Source: CAYNFH01 sp964396385 (GTDB lineage Bacteria > Armatimonadota > Chthonomonadetes > Chthonomonadales > CAJBBX01). From it: a stretch of 20,043 nt of DNA. The stretch's first letter is position 1; each line of letters starts with the position of its first letter. A program made the translations under genes and the position numbers. The notes below the pieces were generated by a model. The model saw nothing but the letters and a program-made list of their open reading frames with translations, ran no database searches and was not told the origin of the DNA. Positions 1 to 8,704 of this stretch are shown in pieces. The stretch spans positions 1 through 20,043 of the forward strand of contig CAYNFH010000115.1 of NCBI GenBank assembly GCA_964396385.1. Direction: 5' to 3'.

Positions 1-162
1 AGTTTCAGTGCTCACCCACGGGGGGTGGCCGGTGGTCCACTGGTCTTGCCGCGTAGCGCCGGGGGAGCTGCGCATGTCCTCCGGAATTCTGGCCAGCAAC
101 GCGGCTGCCGATTCTGGTGGGAGGCTCCCGTTCCGAGCGGATGGGGAACCTCCCGGTGGCTG
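1..162. other. Non-coding stretch downstream of the large secreted protein gene
   Basis: No convincing gene. This is the 3' flank of the minus-strand gene whose stop codon is at 163-165. Bases around 118-156 contain GGGAGG and CCTCCC arms that could pair weakly, but no T-tract follows on the minus strand, so I do not call a terminator. Open frames here are antisense or edge artefacts. Confidence 0.5.
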
Positions 163-3100
163 TTAGCGGATGATCGTGACGGGCTGGATCACCCGGGCGC
201 TCTGGGAGCCGGCCGTGGACTGTGCCCGGATTTCCACCAGGTAGGTCCCTGCCGCTACGGAGATGCCCTGTTCGTTCCTCTGATCCCACACCGCCTGGTT
301 GGTGCCTGCGGCTCGGGTCGACCCGCCGGATACCCTTCTAACGAGGGTACCGTTGGCGCCCAGGATGCGGACCTCCACGTTCGCGGCGGCGCTCAGCGTG
401 TAGCCGATGTTCACCGCGCCGGGTCCTCCGGCGGCCCGGCTGGTTGCCCTGGCTGTCACGCCGGAGATGGTGAGGTAGCCGTTCCGCGCGATGGTGGCTA
501 CGTCCACGCGGAACTGCCGCGCGGCGGGCTTATCGCCGGTCTGCCAGGTGTAGGATCCATTGGAGCGCATGTCTCGGACCTCGCCGGTGGCCAGGTCCGT
601 GAGAGTTACCTGCACCTTCCGGCTTACCGCCGAGATGTTCGGCCAGGAGAGGGTCGCCGAGCTGTTCGCCGCCGTGGTCTGGACGGTGAAGCTCCAGCTC
701 TTGGGTGCGGCCGTCGCGGAGCGTACGTCCACCCCGAAGGAGCCGGCATGGCTGCCCCAGTCCGTGTGGTCGAACGTGAGATAGGCGAACTGGGAGCCGA
801 ACACCGGCGGCTTCATCACTTTGAACCCGTCGAAGCCGTCTACGGCCCTGGAGGTGACTCCCAGGTAGTTGTCGTCGTCGTGCATTCCGCCCGCGGTGAG
901 CCGCAGGTTGATGCTCCAGCCATCGCCGCCGAACAGCACGGCCTTACTCGTTGCGGCGCGGGAAGTAACCCCCCTGCCGAACTCGTCCGTGGTGGGATCG
1001 ATACGGAGCGAGAGGTTGGGCTGGAAGGCATGTACCCAGTAGCCCTTCCAGGGAGAGAGCTGGAAGTCCAGCGCATAGCCGCCATTCGTCCCACCCGTGA
1101 AGGTATAGAGGGCGGAGCTGATAAGCCCCTGGGCGACAGCCTGGTCGTGCGCAATGACCTGGCCGCCGGAAGTCACGACCTTCACCTTGGTCCAGTCGAC
1201 GTTGAACGGATTGTTGTTCGCGTCCACCGCAAACGGATCGCCGATCATGTTCCATCCCGGGTTGAGCGGAATGTCGAACGGCTGGGTGATAGAGGCGGCC
1301 GTTCCGACCGTCGCCAGCGGCAGGTTGGTCTTGTATCCGAGGAAGTAGCCCCGACCGAGGTGGAAGGTCCGGGCCGGCTCGGACGGATAGAAGACGTACG
1401 AGCCGAGGTTCCACGTTACGAACTCGAAGCTGCCGTTGGTCCGGGCCGCGGGCGGAATGCTCAGCAGATCTCCCACGTCCGAGCCGCTGTAGTCGTACGG
1501 CGCGGACACCATGGTCAGGGCGCCGGGGAACGTGTGGAGCGGCGACATGGCGAAGTTGATGCCGCTCGTCGTCTGTCCCGAATTGACCGTGGCGCTCTGC
1601 TGGGCCGGACTCGGCGTGTACCCGGTCAGGGTTGCCTTGACCGTGTAGGTCACGCCGGCCGGAACGCTGGCGAACTGGTAGTTGTAGGTCGAGCCGTTCG
1701 CGTCGGTAGCGGTGGTAGAAGTGGTGACCACGGGCTGCCCCACCTGCGCCCCTGTCTGGTCGTACAGGGTGACGGTCACCCCGGCCAGCGGCGCGTTGTC
1801 GCTCGTTCGTGTTACGAGTCCGGTGATGGTCCCCGGCGGTACCTTGGACAGCGCGATGGTCGGAGCGGTGGTGGTCTGGCTGGAAACGACCGTGACGGAC
1901 ACGGCCGGATTGTTGGAGGCGTAGCCCGGAGCCGAGGCTACCAGCGCCCACGTGCCCGTGTCGAGGCCGGTGAACGTGTAGTTGCCGTTGGCATCCGTCG
2001 TCGCCGTGGTCGTAGTAGAGCCTTTAGTCGCCGTGACTACCGCGTTGGCTATGCCGGCGTTGGTCTGAGCGTCCACCACCTTACCGGTGACGTTGCCCGG
2101 AACCGGCGTGACCACGAAGTTGAAGCCCACGTAGTTCTTCGACGGCTGCACCACCGTGTCTCGCTGGCTTGCGATCGGGTCGTTCGGGTTCGGGACGGGA
2201 TAGCTCGTCGGCACGCTGGATCCAAATCCGAGCTGCTGAAGCGTGGCCTTGTCCAGGGTCAGCGTGTACTTGGTCTGGGAGGGCACCCTCTGGATGGTGT
2301 AGTTGCCCTGGACGTCCGTGGTCGCGGTGAACACCGCGTTGGGGTTCGTCACGTCGGTCGCGACCACCTTGACCCCTGGCACCGGTGTGCCGTCCGTTTT
2401 GGTCACCGTACCGGAGATGTTGGCAGGCTCCGCCAGGGTCATCTTGAAGCTGATGGTGTCGCGGAAGCCGCCGTGCGTGGTGACGAAGGTCGCCTTCTGG
2501 ATGGTGAAGCCGGGCTTGACGGCCGTGATGTTGTAGGTGGCCGGCTCTACGCCGTTGATGGAGAAGGTGCCGTCCGAGCGGGTCAGGCCCGTATAGGCGT
2601 AGATGACGTTGCCCTTGGCATCCCGCACGTTGTCCAGCCGAACCAGAACGTTCGGGAGCGGGGCGCCGCCGTTCGTGTCAAGCACCTGACCAACGATGCT
2701 ACCCGTGCGCATCCAGCAGACCGCATTGTGCATCAGCTCCGTGCGGCGGTTCTTGAGTGCAATAGTGTTATTGGCTCCGGGAGGCGAATAGGAGTCCGTA
2801 TTAAGGCTCTCCAGCCCCATGGCCGCGAAGACCACCCGGGAGTTGTTCGTGGTGTTCCGGAGCCGCTGCACGGCCGTGTTGCCGTTCGCATAGGTCATGT
2901 CGGAGATAGCGCTGCCCGTAGGCGCGACCTCGTCCGGGAACGCCACGTCCGGCGACATGTAGGTCCGGATGGTTGGTCCCGGAACGGTTCCTCCCGAAAC
3001 ATAGTTGGAGTCCCGGTCGATCCAGTCCTGGTCGCCGGGCGGGAATGGCGGCCCGGGATAGAAGTGGTTGTCCTGCGCAATGGTCAGGTTGCCAACAAGC

Positions 3101-5946
3101 TGCCACGGGTCGTGGGAGATTGGGTCGTACGCCGGCTTCCCGGAGAGCTGGTAAGCATTGCTCAAGCTGGGAATGTAGATGACAAAGAGCCCTATCGGGG
3201 CACCCAGACTAAGCCGGTACGAAGTGTTGGGCTCCGAGTCCGTAAGAAACATCGACTGCAGGTCTCCGTTGACGAAGGAGTTGGCCGAGGCGCCATTCAG
3301 GGTCAGCGCCCAGGCTACGTCCTGGCCGTTAACGAAAAGCCGGCCGCCAGCCTGCAGGAAGTTGTGGAGCTGGAGCTGCGTCTGCAGACCAGTAAGCGAG
3401 CCCGGTCCGGTGAACACGTCGCCGGTGAACGGAGCGTGCCAGATGACGCACCGCGGCGCCACAAGCACCGTGCGCGGCGCGGTCTCGCCATTGATGCTGT
3501 CCGGCGGCTGCTGCTCGGTGTGAGGCGCGTACTGGGCGAGCACCGCGTCCGGAACGGCGCCGCGGCACAGAATACGCCAGAGGTCGTACTGTTGTGTGGC
3601 CGGAACTGGACGGCCATCGGCGCGCGTACCGTCGTCGTTCAGACCGTCGAAGTAGGACGCCACGCCGAGCACATTCTGGGCGTTGACGACCGTCCCGGGC
3701 ATAGTCCCCCCGTTCGACAGGTACTGCGTCGGCAACAGACCCACATCGATGTCGGTCATCCAGCTCTCTGATCCCCAGAACGTGTTGAGGACGTTGGTCA
3801 GAGTGTTGATGCCGAACCGGGCGTTGAAGAACTTCTGTCCCGGCGCGTAGTCGCTCACGAACAGGATGTTGTGCGCCGGGTTGAACGGCTGGGTGGTGAA
3901 CCCGTAGACGTTGTCGTAGATGATCCAGTTGGACCCGGTCAGGCCGTCCGTGCCGGTCGAGAACGGGTTCAGCGCGTTGTCATACGCGATGACGTCGATG
4001 TAGTAGTCGCTCGGGTTGTTGGGCGTCGTCCACTTGGCCTGGTAGGTCGCCACACCCGTGTTCGGGTCGCGGCTTACGAACTGCATCTGGAGCCAGCCCG
4101 TATCCCTGCTTGTATCGTTCGGGTCCGGATGCACCGGCGGGTGGGCGTTGCCGGAGTAGGCGAAGAAGTCGTCCTGGCTGGCCAGATAGCTCGGGGCGCG
4201 GGCCAGCTTACCGGTTCGCGGATAGGTGTTGAACCGCGGGTCCGTCGGGTTGCCGTTGGTATCGTACGGCCCGATGAAGATGGGCTCGGACTCGTACTCC
4301 ACCGGAGTGTTGAGCACTCCATTCGTCCCGTCCGGAGTGAGTACGGCGAAGGTGTAGACCTTGTGCTCGATGCCGTCCACCGACTGGTACTTGCTGTTCG
4401 GGTTCTTTATCTGCACCCAGACGTCGCGGATGCCGGACTGGAGGTCCACCAGCTTGGCAGAGATGGTTACCGTGGCGCCCGGAGTGGCATTCCGTGGCGT
4501 CACGTTCAGGATCTCGCCGGTGGTCTCATCGAATCGCACGAGCGTGGGGGCGTTGATGTCAATCAGCGTTGACGAAAAGATGTCGGTGGTTGGCGGTGAG
4601 CCGCTCTGGGTGGAAGAGTTGTTGCCCGCGTTGTAGCCGCTCCGGTTGGTCTGGTACGCCAGGCTGTAGCTCGTGATGAACGCCGGCCACGTGGGATGCG
4701 TGTCGTCGTACTGCTGGCCCGGGTCGCCCGTGTCCAGCCTATTGGAAGGGTTGCTCGCGGCCTCCGGCGGGTCCGAGGCGTTGACCGGATTCACCACCGT
4801 GTACAGGTTGGCGTTGTTCGGGTTCTTCGCGACGTTGACCTTGAGCCAGAAGATGTCGTGGGTGCCGTTGGGGTTCACGCCATCGATCACGCCGTTGTTC
4901 TTGGTCGAGTAGCGGGTGGAGGCAAAGCCGATGAGCTGCTGCCCCTTGACAATCTGCTGGGTTCCGGTCGGCTGGTCCGTCTTGTTGGTGCTCCAGGCCG
5001 GCTGGATGTTCTCCGCGGTCATGAAGCTGGTGACCTGCGTGGCCGGCGAAAGTGGATGGTTCGCGTCGATCACCCAGATGTCGCGGTTCGCCTTGGTGGT
5101 GTTGCCGTTCGGGTCGTTACGGTCCGAGTCGAAGGCGATCACCGGCTGGGTGGTCGGGGACACAGGACTGATGGTCGGATTGCGGTCCGAGGAGGAACCC
5201 TGGGTGAGCTGCGTTACCACGCCGGACTGCGTGTCCACGGCGTAGAGGTGGAACCCACCCGGGACGTTCTGGGCGACCCCTGCGAAGATGACGCCGATGC
5301 CGCTGCCGCCCGGCACGATGCCGTACTCGGGGTGGTTCAACTGCGTGAAGGAGAAGCTCGTATTGTTCTTGACCAGGGAGACGGTCTGCCCGCTGTTGAT
5401 ATTGAGCTGGACGATGTCCACGGCGCCGGAAGAGGACTGGTCCACATAGACCACGTTGGCGGCGGCGGCATCGAGGGCAGGCTCGGTCTGGTTGCTGTTC
5501 TGCCCCACCTGCTGCGGCGCGTCCGGCCCGGTGAGGGGCGTCACGTTGCTGCCATCGGGCTGCATCAGGAAGATGTGAAATGCGGTCCCCACCTGGCTTC
5601 CATCCGCGTGCAGCCGGTTGGAGTGGAAGACAATGGGCTGCTCGTTCGCCCCGTTCTGGTTCTTGGGCTGGCTGGGAGCGCCGTCCGTGACCAGAGGCGT
5701 GTTCGGCGTGAGGTCCACGGTCTGCGGAGTGGCCGTGGCGCGGGTCATCTTGACCGTCTTGCGCGTCACCAAGGGAGGCAGAGGCGCGCGCGGGTCCACA
5801 AAGGGAGTACCGCGAGGCGCGGGAGCGCTCCGCGCGACAAACTGGCCGAAGCGTCGCTGGGCTGCAGCTGAGCTATATATGAGGGTTAACAGGAGGGGGG
5901 AGAAAAGCGCGAAAAGGCAGACGTGTCGTAGTCTCACGTTTTTCAA
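163..5946 (-). CDS. Very large secreted multidomain protein: propeller, GATase-like, four carboxypeptidase-regulatory repeats, FlgD-type Ig end
   Basis: A 1927-residue exported protein of unknown exact role. Seen in the sequence: an N-terminal signal peptide (basic MKNVRLRH, hydrophobic core, AAAQ near residue 29); TolB/PD40-like propeller repeats from about 98 to 430 (repeated SxR/SDR, DIW and LT elements); an Ig-like stretch near 470-600; an alpha/beta region at about 685-960 with a GGRLFVNGQDVAW motif resembling GATase1-like domains of secreted proteins; four carboxypeptidase-regulatory-like repeats starting near 1080, 1173, 1283 and 1372 (pattern GxVxDxxxxxPLxxVxV...DGxYxFxxV); a beta-rich region from about 1470 with MVSAPYDYSG; and a C-terminal FlgD-like Ig domain at about 1838-1925 ending in GTYLVEIRA. 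FlgD-like ends of this kind are usual on secreted surface proteins. The start is TTG at 5944-5946, preceded by AGGAGG at 11 bases; an in-frame GTG three codons later is an alternative. It has its own promoter at 6047-6075 and probably forms a single-gene unit after coaE. No catalytic residues can be assigned, so structural, adhesive or carbohydrate-binding roles are equally possible. Confidence 0.85.
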   Translation of the reverse strand: MKNVRLRHVCLFALFSPLLLTLIYSSAAAQRRFGQFVARSAPAPRGTPFVDPRAPLPPLVTRKTVKMTRATATPQTVDLTPNTPLVTDGAPSQPKNQNGANEQPIVFHSNRLHADGSQVGTAFHIFLMQPDGSNVTPLTGPDAPQQVGQNSNQTEPALDAAAANVVYVDQSSSGAVDIVQLNINSGQTVSLVKNNTSFSFTQLNHPEYGIVPGGSGIGVIFAGVAQNVPGGFHLYAVDTQSGVVTQLTQGSSSDRNPTISPVSPTTQPVIAFDSDRNDPNGNTTKANRDIWVIDANHPLSPATQVTSFMTAENIQPAWSTNKTDQPTGTQQIVKGQQLIGFASTRYSTKNNGVIDGVNPNGTHDIFWLKVNVAKNPNNANLYTVVNPVNASDPPEAASNPSNRLDTGDPGQQYDDTHPTWPAFITSYSLAYQTNRSGYNAGNNSSTQSGSPPTTDIFSSTLIDINAPTLVRFDETTGEILNVTPRNATPGATVTISAKLVDLQSGIRDVWVQIKNPNSKYQSVDGIEHKVYTFAVLTPDGTNGVLNTPVEYESEPIFIGPYDTNGNPTDPRFNTYPRTGKLARAPSYLASQDDFFAYSGNAHPPVHPDPNDTSRDTGWLQMQFVSRDPNTGVATYQAKWTTPNNPSDYYIDVIAYDNALNPFSTGTDGLTGSNWIIYDNVYGFTTQPFNPAHNILFVSDYAPGQKFFNARFGINTLTNVLNTFWGSESWMTDIDVGLLPTQYLSNGGTMPGTVVNAQNVLGVASYFDGLNDDGTRADGRPVPATQQYDLWRILCRGAVPDAVLAQYAPHTEQQPPDSINGETAPRTVLVAPRCVIWHAPFTGDVFTGPGSLTGLQTQLQLHNFLQAGGRLFVNGQDVAWALTLNGASANSFVNGDLQSMFLTDSEPNTSYRLSLGAPIGLFVIYIPSLSNAYQLSGKPAYDPISHDPWQLVGNLTIAQDNHFYPGPPFPPGDQDWIDRDSNYVSGGTVPGPTIRTYMSPDVAFPDEVAPTGSAISDMTYANGNTAVQRLRNTTNNSRVVFAAMGLESLNTDSYSPPGANNTIALKNRRTELMHNAVCWMRTGSIVGQVLDTNGGAPLPNVLVRLDNVRDAKGNVIYAYTGLTRSDGTFSINGVEPATYNITAVKPGFTIQKATFVTTHGGFRDTISFKMTLAEPANISGTVTKTDGTPVPGVKVVATDVTNPNAVFTATTDVQGNYTIQRVPSQTKYTLTLDKATLQQLGFGSSVPTSYPVPNPNDPIASQRDTVVQPSKNYVGFNFVVTPVPGNVTGKVVDAQTNAGIANAVVTATKGSTTTTATTDANGNYTFTGLDTGTWALVASAPGYASNNPAVSVTVVSSQTTTAPTIALSKVPPGTITGLVTRTSDNAPLAGVTVTLYDQTGAQVGQPVVTTSTTATDANGSTYNYQFASVPAGVTYTVKATLTGYTPSPAQQSATVNSGQTTSGINFAMSPLHTFPGALTMVSAPYDYSGSDVGDLLSIPPAARTNGSFEFVTWNLGSYVFYPSEPARTFHLGRGYFLGYKTNLPLATVGTAASITQPFDIPLNPGWNMIGDPFAVDANNNPFNVDWTKVKVVTSGGQVIAHDQAVAQGLISSALYTFTGGTNGGYALDFQLSPWKGYWVHAFQPNLSLRIDPTTDEFGRGVTSRAATSKAVLFGGDGWSINLRLTAGGMHDDDNYLGVTSRAVDGFDGFKVMKPPVFGSQFAYLTFDHTDWGSHAGSFGVDVRSATAAPKSWSFTVQTTAANSSATLSWPNISAVSRKVQVTLTDLATGEVRDMRSNGSYTWQTGDKPAARQFRVDVATIARNGYLTISGVTARATSRAAGGPGAVNIGYTLSAAANVEVRILGANGTLVRRVSGGSTRAAGTNQAVWDQRNEQGISVAAGTYLVEIRAQSTAGSQSARVIQPVTIIR

Positions 5947-6046
5947 GACGAGTTCTACCTCCTAGAGTAGCACGCATCGGGTGGGGGGAAACTACAAACG
6001 TCGGGGAGGGCTGAGAGAGTTGAGGCCGGTGAGCCCTACCGCCGGG

Positions 6047-6075
6047 ATTATAGCATAACTGCTTGCTTAGCGCAA
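6047..6075 (-). promoter_or_regulatory. Sigma-70-like promoter for the large secreted protein gene
   Basis: Read on the minus strand: TTGCGC (6070-6075), a 17-base spacer, then TATAAT (6047-6052) preceded by TGC, an extended -10. Predicted transcription start is about 90 bases upstream of the TTG start codon at 5946. The -35 matches consensus weakly, but the -10 is perfect. Confidence 0.65.
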
Positions 6076-6149
6076 CCCCCTCCACGCTTAACCGAGCGAG
6101 CAATTCTCCGGCGAGCGCCGCAACTCCTGCTTGAGGAGCCCGCGGCCGT

Positions 6150-6788
6150 CTATCCAGGATCCGTAGCCGCTTCCCGCGGCCCTGGGGGCTCCGCTGCGGT
6201 CAGCTTTCTCCACAGCGCGTGGACTGACTGCCGGAGCTGCTCCGGCGTACCGGAGTTGTCGATGACGTAGTCCGCTCGAGCCGCCTTCTGGTCCGGCGGT
6301 ATCTGCGCCGCCATCCTCTGCCGGACCTCTTTCACGGTGAGACCGTCCCGGAGACGCAGCCTGGCAGTTAGCTGGTCTTCCGGCGCCGTGACGACCAGTA
6401 CGCGGTCGAACCAACCGTCCATGCCGGCTTCGTAGAGGAGGGGGACCTCTACCGCGATGACCGTGCCCGGCGCGGCAGCCGCACGGGCGGAGTCGATCTG
6501 TTTCCGCAGCAGGCTGAGGATGGGGGGATGGGTGATCTCCTCGAGCCTCGTTCTCGCGCGCGGATCCGCGAACACTACACGACCAAGCGCCGCGCGGTCA
6601 ATCCGTCCATCCGGCAGAAGGATGTCAGGACCGAACGCGCCGGCTATCTCTTTCACGGTTGGCGCTCCCGGCGCCAGCACGGCACGGGCGGCTGTGTCCG
6701 CGCTTAGCGTTACCGCCCCCAGCTCGCTGAGCAGGGCCGTGACGGCGCTCTTGCCGGAGCCAATGCCTCCTGTAATGCCCAGGAGCAT
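6150..6788 (-). CDS. coaE: Dephospho-CoA kinase
   Basis: Cytosolic enzyme for the last step of coenzyme A synthesis: ATP-dependent phosphorylation of the 3'-hydroxyl of dephospho-CoA. The 212-residue length is normal. A P-loop GITGGIGSGKSAV lies at residues 4-16. SADTAARAVLAPGAP matches the family DADxxAR region, HPPILSLL and VEVPLLYEAGMD match conserved CoaE segments, and a lid region follows. The start is ATG at 6786-6788, fixed by the P-loop only a few residues in. It lies 78 bases downstream of rpsA on the same strand and is probably co-transcribed. That gap is filled by a heptad repeat element touching the start codon, and I see no Shine-Dalgarno sequence, which is unusual. Confidence 0.95.
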   Translation of the reverse strand: MLLGITGGIGSGKSAVTALLSELGAVTLSADTAARAVLAPGAPTVKEIAGAFGPDILLPDGRIDRAALGRVVFADPRARTRLEEITHPPILSLLRKQIDSARAAAAPGTVIAVEVPLLYEAGMDGWFDRVLVVTAPEDQLTARLRLRDGLTVKEVRQRMAAQIPPDQKAARADYVIDNSGTPEQLRQSVHALWRKLTAAEPPGPREAATDPG

Positions 6789-6870
6789 AGGTACTGTAAA
6801 TTGGTAAACGGATAAATGGGTGTACGGTTACGGCTTTGCTGTACGCCCATTAAGCAATTTACCCGTTTAC
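6789..6870. repeat. Heptad-periodic inverted-repeat element filling the rpsA-coaE gap
   Basis: On the plus strand, seven-base words run from the base next to the coaE start codon: AGGTACT, GTAAATT, GGTAAAC, GGATAAA, TGGGTGT, ACGGTTA (6789-6830). The minus strand shows matching words from 6870 downward: GTAAACG, GGTAAAT, TGCTTAA, TGGGCGT. The arms pair: GTAAACGG (6804-6811) with CCGTTTAC (6863-6870), and AATGGGTGTAC (6815-6825) with GTACGCCCATT (6841-6851, one mismatch). The rpsA stop codon (6867-6869) lies inside the right arm. The transcript would form an imperfect hairpin between rpsA and coaE. Compare the elements at 12165-12287 and 18460-18524. Confidence 0.7.
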
Positions 6871-8432
6871 TCCTCTTCCTCCTCTTCCTTCTCTTCCTCC
6901 GCCTCTTCGGCCTGCTGGGCCCGGAAAGCGTCGCCTATTGTGTAACGAGGCTCATCGTGGCCCATCTGGGACTGGTACTCGTCCACCTCTTCCCTCTCGC
7001 GCCGCGTCTCCTGCTCCTGCCGGGCCTGGCGGAGCGACAGGGTCATCTTGCGCTCGTCCGGGCGCACATCGATGACCTTGACCTCCACCTCCGTTCCGGC
7101 GGAGAGAGCGGGCGTCTTGGCGCCCTTGCGTCCCGCCAGCTCCGAGTTGGGGATGATTCCTTCCACCCCGCCCTCCACCTGCACGAAGGCGCCGAACGGC
7201 ACGACCCGGGTAACTGTGCCGTTGATGGTATCGCCCGGGTGGTACCGCTGCGCGATCTCGGTCCAGGGATCTGGCAGAATGTCCCGCAGCCCCAGGCTCA
7301 CGCGGCCCTGGTCCAGATCCATCTTGAGGATCTTGACGTCCAGATCCTGGCCCTCCTTCAGCACCTCGGAGGGATGGTTGATCCGCGTCCAGGACATCTC
7401 AGAGATGTGGAGCAGACCGTCGATTCCGCCGAGGTCCACGAAAGCGCCATAGTTGGTGAGCCGGCGCACCACCCCGTGCCGAATCTGGCCCGGCTGCAGG
7501 CTGGCGACGGTCTCGGCCTTGCGCGCCTGCCGGTCCTCGTCCATGGCGAGCTTATTGGAGAGGACTACCTTACGGCGCTCCTTGTCCACCTCGATTACTT
7601 TGAGCGGAATGGACTGGCCCACGTACCGCTCGAGGTTGTTCTTCATGGAGCCGTTGCCCACGTGCGAGGCCGGCACGAACCCGCGGATGCCGAGATCCAC
7701 GACCAGTCCACCCTTCACGCGGTCCGTCACCATGGCGTGGAGGGTGGCGTTCTGCTCCTTGGCCTCCTGCACGCGCTCCCAGGCCTTCTCAAAGTCCGCC
7801 CGCTTCTTGCTGAGAATGAGGTTGCCGTCCTGGTTCTCCGTCTCCATGACGTAGACATCGATCCTCTCGCCAACCTTCACAATCTCATCCGCGGGAACGT
7901 TGGTGTCCCGGGAAAGCTCACTCCGGCGGATGATCCCTTCAGACTTGGTGCCCACGTCCACCAGGACCCCTTCGCGGTCGATATGGACCACAGTGCCCTG
8001 AACCACGTCTCCCTCTCGAAGCGATGGGAAGCTGCGCGAGTAGTCGTCCCCTACCTGTGCGGCCATCTCGTCGCCGCGCCTGGACGGAGTGGGCGGCGCT
8101 TCCGTGGTTGGAGGCACGTGGGATTCCGCAGCCTGCGGGGGCGCGTCCGCCAGCGCCGCGGCGTGCGTGACGGCCACCGCGGGCTCAGGCTCGCTGGCGG
8201 CCGGGGGCTGAGGCGTGGGTGCGGGAGAGCCACTCTCCGATTCTCCGGGGTGCGCGTCGAGCGTACCGCCCACACTGGCCGCGCTCTCGGACTGTGTGTT
8301 CAGGTCTACGTCCTGATGGGCGTGCTCGGTAGCCGGCTCCGGCTCCGCGTCGTGCGCTCCGGCGTGGCCGGACGGCGCGTCAGCGGACTCCGGCTCCGGC
8401 TGCGCTCCCTCGTTCATTGTCTCGTCGGTCAT
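6867..8432 (-). CDS. rpsA: 30S ribosomal protein S1 (four S1 domains, long acidic N-terminal extension)
   Basis: RNA-binding ribosomal protein that helps load mRNA on the 30S subunit. Of 521 residues, four S1 (OB-fold) domains are visible at about 140-208, 225-295, 312-383 and 396-468. The third is the most canonical (NYGAFVDLGGIDGLLHISEMSW). Escherichia coli S1 has six domains; four-domain forms occur in other phyla. The first 135 or so residues are a low-complexity Pro/Ala/Glu-rich extension, probably disordered, and the last 45 are charged, ending in poly-Glu. The start is ATG at 8430-8432 with AGGAG about 10-12 bases upstream; an in-frame ATG a few codons on is an alternative. It lies downstream of polA and upstream of coaE. 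The stop codon sits in the heptad element. A generic S1-domain RNA-binding protein is the alternative name. Confidence 0.88.
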   Translation of the reverse strand: MTDETMNEGAQPEPESADAPSGHAGAHDAEPEPATEHAHQDVDLNTQSESAASVGGTLDAHPGESESGSPAPTPQPPAASEPEPAVAVTHAAALADAPPQAAESHVPPTTEAPPTPSRRGDEMAAQVGDDYSRSFPSLREGDVVQGTVVHIDREGVLVDVGTKSEGIIRRSELSRDTNVPADEIVKVGERIDVYVMETENQDGNLILSKKRADFEKAWERVQEAKEQNATLHAMVTDRVKGGLVVDLGIRGFVPASHVGNGSMKNNLERYVGQSIPLKVIEVDKERRKVVLSNKLAMDEDRQARKAETVASLQPGQIRHGVVRRLTNYGAFVDLGGIDGLLHISEMSWTRINHPSEVLKEGQDLDVKILKMDLDQGRVSLGLRDILPDPWTEIAQRYHPGDTINGTVTRVVPFGAFVQVEGGVEGIIPNSELAGRKGAKTPALSAGTEVEVKVIDVRPDERKMTLSLRQARQEQETRREREEVDEYQSQMGHDEPRYTIGDAFRAQQAEEAEEEKEEEEEE

Positions 8433-8558
8433 TGAAGCGGCTCTCCTCTCGCGGCGCCGGAGTGCGGAATGGGCCCCGGCACCAGAATAGTTGGTCGGAG
8501 CACGGCGTGACCGCGCCCATACGGCTCTGTCGTGGGCGGAGCGCGAAGCGGCCGCCCG

Positions 8559-8588
8559 GTTCTATCCGAATCTATTAGTACGACTCAA
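8559..8588 (-). promoter_or_regulatory. Candidate promoter for rpsA
   Basis: On the minus strand, TTGAGT (8583-8588), an 18-base spacer, then TAGAAC (8559-8564). The elements match the sigma-70 consensus only partly. Its position, about 130 bases upstream of the rpsA start, and its AT-richness against the surrounding GC-rich DNA support it. It implies a long 5' leader. Confidence 0.35.
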
Positions 8589-8612
8589 ACGACGAAACGG
8601 CGCGCCGCCAGG

Positions 8613-8704
8613 CTAGCCGATGAGCGACCGGACCGCGGCCCGGCTTCCCCGCATCGGCTAGACGCGTACGCGCCCGTCTAACTGTTCCGGTGCACACCCG
8701 GAAC
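8613..8704. other. Cluster of three inverted repeats (possible structured RNA or polA 3' region)
   Basis: Three perfect inverted repeats lie close together: CTAGCCGATG (8613-8622) with CATCGGCTAG (8652-8661); TAGACG (8659-8664) with CGTCTA (8675-8680); and GTTCCGG (8684-8690) with CCGGAAC (8698-8704), the last around a 7-base loop. The first two overlap by three bases, so not all can form at once. No T-tract follows on either strand. Function unknown. Confidence 0.4.

Noticed and set aside
25..3771. Open frame of 1248 codons on the plus strand
   Set aside because: Antisense to the large secreted protein gene. It is rich in Arg, Gly and Val with no domain pattern, as expected for the complement of a GC-rich coding frame.
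4696..5871. Open frame of 391 codons on the plus strand
   Set aside because: Antisense shadow of the N-terminal part of the secreted protein; low-complexity Val/Arg/Gly composition.
6816..8435. Open frame of 539 codons on the plus strand opposite rpsA
   Set aside because: The minus strand has four clear S1 domains; the plus frame has no family features and its start lies in the heptad element.
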